DNA from: Metopolophium dirhodum
Lineage: Eukaryota > Arthropoda > Insecta > Hemiptera > Aphididae
Direction: 5' to 3'
NCBI RefSeq assembly: GCF_019925205.1
Contig: NC_083565.1
Location: forward strand, 8,413,001 to 8,477,000
DNA: 64,000 nucleotides
Shown: piece by piece, positions 56,315 to 64,000 of the stretch
Layout: each line of letters begins with the position of its first letter
Position numbering within the stretch: position 1 is the first letter of the stretch
The notes under the pieces: model-generated
What the model was told of the DNA's origin: nothing
The model's input: only the letters and a program-made list of their open reading frames with translations
Databases searched by the model: none
Position numbers and translations under genes: made by a program

Positions 56315-56366
56315 GCGGAAAACATAAGAATATTTTTATTGCGGAAAACATGAGAATGTTTTTATT
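56315..56366 (+). repeat. 26-base tandem duplication
   Basis: The 26-base unit starting GCGGAAAACAT at 56315 is repeated directly at 56341 with two substitutions. Confidence 0.9.
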
Positions 56367-58848
56367 TTTAATTTAAAATATACCTACCCATGATTGTATA
56401 ATATAGCTTACCACAATATGGCCACAGCATTTTTATGTATCATATTCATTGTAATGTCGGGATTCGTTTTGTCGCCACTCGCCTGTCAGATTTTGAAAGT
56501 ACTTACTTTTAGGACATAAAATTTACTTTTACGACATTAAAAATGTGATAATATCCCTTAATCTTGGACAGTCGTACTTGGATTAATTTCGTGCGCACAT
56601 ATTGTTGCGAATTCATTTTATACGAAAAGTTGCATGGCTAATAGTTTCTTCCCGCTGTAAAAATGTCTTGATTTTTTTAATTTTTTTTTTTCGGGGAGTA
56701 CCACATATACCAATTAAAAATATTAAAATATATATTATATATAATCTATGATGTCTTGCTGTTTTATTTAAATTGTTGTCATATTTTTTTTATTAATTCA
56801 AATTTGTTACTTATAATTTTCCTTATTAAACAGTCAACGATAAAATAATATAAAATTAGATATATTGTCTTAAAATTATAAACAATAAAACATAAATATA
56901 ATATCTTATAAACCTATTGTATTGACGTTACGTCGATTGTTATTATTATCAAATGGGCAACGATCATGTAATATGTTTGAAAATTTATGTGAATAGAGAT
57001 TAAGTAAGAATTTATGTGATAGAGACATCTTAAAATGGTAGTTCTAAAACTAGGATTATTAGACCTCCTGAACATGTTTTTTGGCCGATTTCGTTGTCAG
57101 TACATTTAGGTTAGCCGTTGGAGCCCTAGCAACCGTTGCATAATATAATTACGTTACCATAGCATCTATAATTGATGGATTTTTTTAAATTTCATATGAT
57201 ATTATATGATTAATTTTTACTTATTCCAATTTTGTCTGCCCTATTGTTGCATTAGTATTTAGAACCCATCTTTATTCTTTATAAATAAAATTGTTATGAA
57301 ATGTCTCATATTGACTTCGAATTCTGAATGCCAGAAAGCCTATCGCGACCTGAACGTGCCATAGACAGCATAAAAATATATCTATTGCCGGGTCCACATA
57401 GGGCAAGAAAACAAAACATATCATAAACTCAACTTTTCCCAATAAAGACAGAGACAATCTATATTGTCTTAAAAACAGAAACACGACAACAACCAGACTA
57501 TTTGTGGTCCCGGCACATGATTCATTGTTTTGCTATGCAGCCGAAAAAATGTCTAGTTTTTTCGTAGTTATCTTTAGGATTCACCAGGACTACTAGTGTC
57601 TAGCCCGGGCTGCTGATCTTGCAGTAGGGATCGTCCTTAGGGGGGGTAACGTACACTGAACAGTGTACACACATAATAGTGTAATACAATATACATTATG
57701 ACGTAAACCCTCATCTTGCAGTTCCTTGTTAAAGTTTTACGCAACGGACTAGTGAATAATATTCTATTATACAATATAATATAATATAAAGAACAACTTG
57801 GCCCAGCAGCGTAACTGGCATAGAACGCCGAAAGGTCATATGTTTTATATACCATAGTCGCATAGAATATCATAATATGAACGTTAAAATATTATTTACT
57901 GTTGGAGTACCATATTATTATTATTATTATTGGTAAGGCGCGCGACAACCTTAACTGCATTGATTGAAGGCGTTAACTGATGCTACTTCTACTGCTGGGC
58001 CATTACCACTGGGCGCATATTATGGTATAATTGCTGCGGCTGTGTATAGTGTATTATATATATATATAAATACACATAAATTCGTTTAGTCCGACGACGA
58101 ACCATTATACTCGCTCGGGTCGTCCACATGATATTATAATATACTGGCCGAAATATCTATCCCGTTTCAATCAACCCAAGTAACTCACGTCCAATAAACG
58201 GTGAATTGTACAAGTATATAAAAAAAAAAGCTGCCGTTGCGTATATCAATATAATATTACTCTCTATACGCGTATAATATGTCGACGGGAAAGAATTTTG
58301 GCCGGTAAATGATTAATTCTTTCGTATACGGGATGACATGTCCATAATACGTGGAGGCACACTGCGCGTGCACTTTGTAGTTTTTACCTATATAGTACGA
58401 GACTCGATGCACATACAAGCACATACGGTGATTACCTGAAAGTATTAATAAACATGTATTATAATATACAAAACTACAGGCATATCCATTGATTGAGTGA
58501 GGGGACGTCCAATATACTCCTAGACGGCTATACGACTAGACGAGACAACAATATTATGTTATATGTTGTGTGTACATTGCAAATTAAGTCTCGGACCTCG
58601 CGCGTCGATTAAGCACGCCAAACGTGCAAATTTATTTCTCCAATTCGCATATATTAAATAGTAATATTGTGCAATACGGGTGTTTATAATTATCGGGGAG
58701 GTCAGATGCTCAGATATAACAGTGTGACTATTCGACTTCCTGTATATTTATTTATGCGTATTTATGCTATTGCATGTATGGATTTAAACGTTTACGTGTA
58801 CAGCGAAAATAGTTGATAAAGATAAAAAGATTTGAAAGGTTCTTCTCG

Positions 58849-59114
58849 CGGACTAAGATATAATGGACTGGAAACGAGCAGCTTATCAGTGGCCACGAAT
58901 GTATGTACAAGAGGCAAGTGCGAGGGTTCGCCACGGGGACTGAGAGCTTACAACGCCGACTGTATAGAACACGGCCTAAATGAACAAAATGTGAAGCCAA
59001 ATAAATCCACCGGTAGCGCTGAAAACATTCGGTCCCCAATGTGAGGAACCTTTTGGTGGCCGTCTCCCAGCCCTCGCCGACCATGTCAATTCCAGTCCAT
59101 TATATCTTAGTCCG
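58849..59114. repeat. perfect 25-base inverted repeats around a GC-richer segment
   Basis: The segment 58849-58873 (CGGACTAAGATATAATGGAC and five further bases) is exactly inverted at 59090-59114. The 216 bases between are distinctly less AT-rich than the neighbourhood. CTTAGTCCGTGG occurs again at 59364, so the related region may extend to about 59460. Open frames exist on both strands but I recognise no protein. A small mobile element is the best guess. Confidence 0.55.
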
Positions 59115-59334
59115 TGGTTCTTATTGAAGAGTAAAGACTTATTACAATAATAAAAAGAATAATAATAAAAATGATGTGGATAGACTTAGTGATCATGCGG
59201 TGATTCCAGTCTGAAGGTCTGGAGTATTTGTATTAGCCACGTCCTCTTTATGCGGAAACGAGAGTTTATGTAGCGCGGAGTCTGTGGTCGTGGCCTGCGC
59301 GATGAGTTCTTCGAAGATTTCAGCCCCCCAAGCA

Positions 59335-59347
59335 CCCCCCCCCCCCC
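59335..59347. repeat. C homopolymer, 13 bases
   Basis: A run of 13 C preceded by CCCCCCAAGCA. It inserts poly-glycine into the minus-strand open frame here. Confidence 0.9.
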
Positions 59348-59927
59348 ACACACGTTCCCAGTGGCTTAGTCCGTGGAGGAATAGCACGATACTGCACGCA
59401 GCACCATAGTGTGCAGGTCCGTCGGTTTTCTGGGCCGGTCTATATATGTGACGCAAGTTTCCTCTAGAGATGCATCAGCAAACTGTCAGTATTATAGGTA
59501 CGCTTAACGCTTTCGTTCGCGTATATCGAAGACGACTCTGTAATTATCACCGTAGTGTCTCTTCTGAAATTATAATTTCGCCAGCCAAACCATGTCCTAC
59601 ATTATATTATTACGGAGAGGATACGACGTGTCGCAACGAGGCCACGATCGAGCCAGGTTCGTGTGTGCAGTGTGTGAAGCTGACCGCATCGCGCGCTCCA
59701 TTTTACACAATTCGAAACAGCAACAAATTGCACCTGTTACGTACATGTATAATATAACATCATATAATATAATATGTTTTATACTCTGCAGGTTTTGATA
59801 TCGTCTCCGTCACGTTGTGTGTGTCGTAAAAATAAGGTCAAGCGTGTAGTTTTTTTCAGTGCGTTAACTCCACATGAAACGTTTTTATTATTTTCATACA
59901 CGTTCAACGTTGAATCACTTGAATTAC

Positions 59928-59960
<33 letters not shown>

Positions 59961-60352
59961 TTTGAGAAGAAGGCCGCGACGGTATGTTCTGGAGTACACG
60001 GATAATGCTAAAAAAAAAAATAATTACATATACGTATACGTAATAATTTTTCATCTCGAGCACCATATTTTAGTATTTTTTCCTTCGATTTGACGGTCGC
60101 ATTTTGTGTTAAATGTTATATTTATCCAGTCATATTTACGATGGTGACTTAAACTAATAACGACGATGATAGAGGTACACTTAAAAATAACATTGTACAG
60201 TTAAAACTTTGTTTTCACGCCCAAATTGTACGCCAAATTATATTATGTTGTGTTATTTCTCACGTTGCAGGTTGTACCTATATAATAAGTGTCATCAACT
60301 ATTTATACTATTTGTACCTATAAACTAATGTATTTGTGTATTTTATTTTCAG

Positions 60353-60466
60353 AGGGACGAGTGGAGGTGAGCAGAGAAAATAAATATCTTAGTACTATGA
60401 CCTCCGGAAAAGTGTTCGGAGAGTTGGCTATTTTATACAACTGCAAGCGTACTGCCACTATTAAAG
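60353..60466 (+). CDS. for: PKG exon 3: second half of cyclic-nucleotide-binding domain A
   Basis: The exon begins after TTTTATTTTCAG and ends at AAAG|GTATGG, with phase 1 at both ends. It encodes GRVEVSRENKYLSTM and the cGMP-binding cassette FGELAILYNCKRTATI. In this cassette the Glu of FGEL and the Arg-Thr of KRTAT are the phosphate- and guanine-contact residues known for PKG. With exon 2 the junction reads VME-EGRVEV, as expected for insect PKGs. Length is 114 bases (38 codons). It is the first exon shared by the zipper isoform and, by phase, by the long isoform from 27528. Confidence 0.95.
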
Positions 60467-62185
60467 GTATGGTATCCTTATTTTATTATTTTTGTACTTA
60501 GAAAAAATTATAAACGCACACGAACAACTTATGTATTAAACCAAACACTGTTGTCATCGGTAATGATAAGTTTCTATCTTTAGATGGGTAATTAATTTCC
60601 TTAATTTTAGAGGAAAGTTAATAATATAACAATGGAAAAAACCTATACATTTTAATTCATAATTGAGTCAATTTTACGATTGTATTTAAAAATCCCTAAT
60701 TCCCGGCCCAAGTTATTACACGCTCTATTCGACTACTCTTTTAATTTAACTGATTCTCAAGTAGGTTCGGGGCAAGCCCCACCACTTATTATGTAATAGA
60801 ATCAAACCATTCAAACCACACTTGTATAGTTGTATACACATACTGTATGATATACAGAGTGCTCTGTATGCGTAAGGCCTTCAGTTTTCTTTTCAGTTTT
60901 CAGCTACTTATGAATATATTGTTTGTAATTTTTTTCCGGTTGTTTTAGGCCACAATACTTATCCACATATTTTAGTTGGTATTTTCAAAATATTTAACAT
61001 TTGAAAGTTTCCAAGAATGAGGTATCTACTTTCGATTTTTAAGTGGCAACCACTATTATATTTTCATAATTTACTATCAATAGAAAAAACATAATTCTAC
61101 AGAATTGTTGAAAATTTTTGTTAATTTACCTACTATCTAGGTATCAAATACTTATAAGAAAATGCTGATTTTAAACAAACTAATAATTATTTAATATAAT
61201 ATTTAGATATATGAGAATTAATATTCTCTGCAAAGCTTTTAAATTTAACGATAATAAATACAGTTGTACTGTTAGTACAGTTTGTGCGATAGTGCACAAT
61301 TTCACTTTCTTAAAAAACATTTTAATTGGTCAATTATACTACATAGGTATTAGAAATTTTATTTTTGCATTTTTACTTAATTGTATAATAATAAATAAAA
61401 AATGTCTGTAACTTTGTATAGGTACCTAGGTAACATATGGTATAATTATAGGTATAACCTAGTAATTAGAAACAGTGAATCCTTTTTATAAAAATGAAAT
61501 TTTTACCAAATATTTCTTGATTTTTTGTGTATATAAATCTGAACTCTAATTATAATTATGTAGAGTGTGTATATTTATTTACTAATAAAAAAATGTACGT
61601 TTTTTATTGTTGAATTTTTATAAATTTTATAAATTATACCATTAATATTTTAAAATATATTTCATAATATAATATTAGGTACTTTGGTAAAATATATTTT
61701 ACCAAGTGCTATATATTCTCATCGGCGATCGGCCCATGATCACATTATAATACATCATCAGCAATACATTGCTAAATCATTTCAATTGGCATAATTAAAC
61801 GCCTGGCTAATTGTTTTCGTTATGTTTGTTTTGATCATTGGCCACGCCATTCAATAATATACATATTAGATGAATGACAAACACACGAGTCCAGTACGGA
61901 CTTCGCTTTCACAGTCATGTGGACTCGTGTTTTTCATCAGTTGTACACACCTCTGATCACGGTGACGTTTTATGTTTATGAATTTTTTTATTGGTTGTTA
62001 GTAAATGCAGATAACGGAACGGCATTTATCTTCTTCCTCACGTTGTGTAAAACAAAATTTGTTTCTATTAATAATTTTGTTTCTTTTCTATAACAATATT
62101 ATAATTGTAGCAAATACATAATCTTTATAGTTTATATCATAACACTTGACGTCAATAGTTAATTCGTACATTTTTCTTTTCCCAG
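60467..62185 (+). other. PKG intron 3 (1.72 kb)
   Basis: The intron runs from GTATGG to TTTTCCCAG. It is AT-rich, and no feature was recognised in it. Confidence 0.9.
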
Positions 62186-62291
62186 CTGCTACGGACTGTA
62201 AGCTATGGGCGATCGAACGACAATGCTTCCAGACAATTATGATGAGGACTGGTCTCATAAGGCAAACGGAATATACAGATTTCCTCAAGAG
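62186..62291 (+). CDS. for: PKG exon 4: link between binding domains A and B
   Basis: The exon begins after CTTTTCCCAG and ends at AAGAG|GTAAGA; entry phase 1, exit phase 2. It encodes [20 protein letters not shown] followed by [11 protein letters not shown]. This matches the C-terminal helix of domain A and the start of the connecting helix in PKG I-type enzymes. It is 1.7 kb after exon 3 and only 102 bases before exon 5. No unusual residue was seen. Confidence 0.95.
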
Positions 62292-62393
62292 GTAAGATTT
62301 TGTACTTCAGTCTCCCCATTTTCCCAACCGTAAAAAGGTCGTGTTTCCAACTAATAATAACCGATTGCGTTCACATTTATGTAATGTTTTCAG

Positions 62394-62457
62394 CGTTCCG
62401 ATATTCAAAGACCTGCCCGAAGAAACACTTATAAAGATTTCGGACGTTTTGGAAGAG
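62394..62457 (+). CDS. for: PKG exon 5: start of binding domain B
   Basis: The exon begins after TAATGTTTTCAG and ends at GAAGAG|GTAAAA; entry phase 2, exit phase 0. It encodes VPIFKDLPEETLIKISDVLE, the helical N-terminal part of cyclic-nucleotide-binding domain B. Intron 4 before it is 102 bases and intron 5 after it is 74 bases, both near the lower size limit and in contrast with the 13-kb and 43-kb introns upstream. Confidence 0.95.
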
Positions 62458-62531
62458 GTAAAAAAAAAATTATTATATACATTTATATGAAGTAGGTACA
62501 TGTTTTATTATTTTGTTTTTACATTTTTCAG

Positions 62532-62609
62532 ACGTTTTACAATGCTGGAGACTACATAATCCGACAAGGTGCTCGGGGAGACACATTCTTCATAATCAAC
62601 AAAGGAAAG
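62532..62609 (+). CDS. for: PKG exon 6: beta-roll of binding domain B (last exon seen)
   Basis: The exon begins after TACATTTTTCAG and ends at AAAG|GTATAT (phase 0 at both ends). It encodes [20 protein letters not shown] then IINKGK, the first beta strands of domain B. The second cGMP-binding cassette, the switch helix and the kinase domain would follow but were not found before 64000, so the CDS is open at its 3' end. The 307 codons present are a bit less than half of a typical PKG I-type protein of about 670-740 residues. Confidence 0.94.
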
Positions 62610-62708
62610 GTATATAAAATAATTTTTTTAACTCTTCTCCCCGACATTTATGTGTATACTATGATATTAATAATATTATAATCTATTATATTATACGTGT
62701 GGTGGCAC

Positions 62709-62871
62709 CAGGACCTGATTTAGAGTATTACCACCCTGGTTGTAGAGGCCCCAGGGTCCATATTAGATTAACAAACTTACTGCAAAAGGTATTTATTTTG
62801 TGGGGGCCTGTTATTACTTGAACCTTTTGGGGGACCCGGGACTCGAGCCCCCTCCCTAATTCCAGCCCTTA
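62709..62871. mobile_element. short nonautonomous repeat with GGCC-rich ends
   Basis: CAGGACCTGATTTAGAG at the left and CTAATTCCAGCCCTTAG at the right are imperfect inverted partners. The interior is unusually rich in CCCC/GGGG words (GGCCCCAGGG, GGGGGACCCGGG). This matches the look of a common aphid element with CAGGGCC...GGCCCTG ends; a left-end-like copy lies at 3998. Confidence 0.5.
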
Positions 62872-63600
62872 GTTCATTAAGACAAGCGGTTCGCTCCTAA
62901 CTAATCCTTCAAGAACCGTCAGAATTAGTTCGTCCTAGAAAAATGGATAAGACCAGCCCTTTAATCCTCTAATATATATAACCATAGACATATAAATAAG
63001 TCTATGAATATAATATAATATGTATGAAAATATATATAAATCACTGATCGCCCCCTCTCCGCTCACCACCATTTTTCCGTTAATTTAAACCCAGTATTCT
63101 AAAGAAAGAAAGAAAATAATAAAGGATAAAAATGTAACAGAAAAATTAAAAAATTAACTCCTTTCAACACTTGCCCTCTGGTAATTGGTAGGTATACGAA
63201 TTTATATGCTTTTAAATAAAATGTATGGTCGAGGGCATTTGGGAACTAAATTGCTCCACAAAATTTTTATATTTTTCAAAATACATTATTATTATTATTG
63301 TTTTAATAGGTATGTTATTTGATAAGGATCAGAATATTTATATTTCTATCTAAAACCTTTAGGGAAAATAATCTTACGTTTGTCATTAAAAATGTTTTAA
63401 ACATTTGTATGCTACCTAATGTCAAAGTATGCATTAAGTACTAATGTACTATGTAAAGATTATACACCAAGAACAGCACTAATAGGCAGCACAAAGTCGA
63501 TAGTGTTGTAATACATACCTACATAACATAAATCTTTTCTCGTGTTATTTATTACTACACCGTCCGTTACAACATTATAAACTCAAACTATAAATTTGTA

Positions 63601-63890
63601 TTATATTTGTTTAATTATTGGCTCATCTTCCACTATATCATCAAATTGCTTTTTACGTTTTCTTACTTTTAATGTAGTTAATGTGCTTTCACTATTAAAA
63701 ACAACATCACTATTCTCTTCTTGATTTTTGTCATCCAGTATAAGAGGACATTATACACGCATTTGTTGTCTCCGTCTTACAAGTGCGTAATATGATTAGC
63801 AAACTTACGCTCAGCAGATCACGTTTAGCTTCGTTATAGTTCAAAAATAAGAGTGAATCAACTTATTATGAAACTTGATGGTTAGAACAT
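63601..63890 (-). mobile_element. transposon terminus with a minus-strand ORF remnant
   Basis: Minus-strand codons from 63750 to a stop at 63601-63603 encode an acidic then basic tail with DDKNQEENSDVV and KVRKRKKQFDDIVEDEPIIK. Beside it, TACACGCATTTGTTGTCTCC followed by GTCTTAC (63754-63780) is the terminal motif also seen at 35901 and 40850. An acidic/basic tail next to such a terminus suggests the 3' end of a transposon-borne protein, for example a DNA-binding accessory gene. The exact family is not recognised. Confidence 0.4.
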
Positions 63891-64000
63891 TTTCTGTGTT
63901 TGTACTTATGTGGGTTTTTTTTACGACAGTTCAATTTTTTAGAAAATTTTGTGTGTATAATATTATATTGTAAATTAAAATTTCTCATAATTTACTTAAA

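Larger units (their letters stand above)
17114..60352 (+). other. PKG intron 2 (43.2 kb) with internal start exon
   Basis: The intron runs from donor GTAAGT at 17114 to acceptor TTTTATTTTCAG at 60352. Features inside it are listed separately. I find no further recognisable exon in 17114-20926, 21168-23419, 24041-27488, 28744-34163, 34510-35689, 35931-40655, 40881-46317, 46851-51039, 51471-58848 or 59115-60352. These are AT-rich with TA, ATT and TAA simple repeats. Confidence 0.85.
3594..64000 (+). other. for: foraging-type cGMP-dependent protein kinase gene, 5' part
   Basis: This is the locus span of a cGMP-activated serine/threonine kinase, a cytosolic effector of nitric oxide and receptor guanylate cyclase signalling; in insects its best known role is in feeding and foraging behaviour. 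Six exons (3594-3985, 16947-17113, 60353-60466, 62186-62291, 62394-62457, 62532-62609) join with intron phases 2, 1, 1, 2, 0, 0 and give exactly 307 codons with no stop. Domain order matches PKG I: zipper, autoinhibitory motif, cyclic-nucleotide-binding domain A, start of domain B. A second start exon lies at 27528-28743. The rest of domain B, the kinase domain and the 3' end are outside the window. Family identity is very secure. The symbol for rests on close similarity to fly dg2/foraging, judged by memory of the family and not by an alignment. Confidence 0.93.
62610..64000 (+). other. PKG intron 6, 5' part
   Basis: The donor is GTATAT at 62610. The next kinase exon, expected to carry the second cGMP-binding cassette, was not found before the window ends. 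Two repeat pieces lie within (62709-62871 and 63601-63890). Confidence 0.85.

Noticed and set aside
1..64000. tRNA, rRNA, snRNA genes and CRISPR arrays
   Set aside because: No cloverleaf boxes, known RNA core sequences or regularly spaced repeats were seen by eye; a covariance search was not possible.

Overview
The window looks like nuclear DNA of an aphid or a close hemipteran relative. It is strongly AT-rich, full of short words such as ATAATATTAT and GTACCTA, and holds a repeat ending CATTCATCGCTTCGCTCAGA that I recognise from aphid genomes. Genes have GT-AG introns. I see no bacterial genes, CRISPR array, rRNA or tRNA. The species assignment is inference.

One protein-coding gene dominates: the plus-strand 5' half of a cGMP-dependent protein kinase of the insect foraging (for) / vertebrate PKG I type. 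Six coding exons join in frame into 307 codons: exon 1 (3594-3985; leucine zipper and autoinhibitory motif), exon 2 (16947-17113; first half of cyclic-nucleotide-binding domain A), exon 3 (60353-60466; second half of domain A with the cGMP-binding cassette), exon 4 (62186-62291), exon 5 (62394-62457) and exon 6 (62532-62609; start of domain B). The rest of domain B and the kinase domain lie beyond position 64000.

The 43-kb intron 2 holds a second, much larger start exon (27528-28743, about 405 codons) with its own GC-rich, CpG-dense candidate promoter and leader about 3.5 kb upstream (23420-24040). Its donor phase fits exon 3, not exon 2, so the simplest long isoform would lack the zipper, the autoinhibitory motif and the first half of domain A. 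This is the most interesting point in the window.

The rest is intron and upstream DNA. It holds a decayed TTAA-flanked DNA transposon (11250-13828) with a broken minus-strand transposase and a nested aphid repeat, several fold-back elements (5923-6361, 20927-21167, 34164-34509, 40656-40880, and inverted repeats at 58849-59114), dispersed transposon ends, CpG-rich islands and simple repeats. Most other open frames in this AT-rich sequence look like chance.
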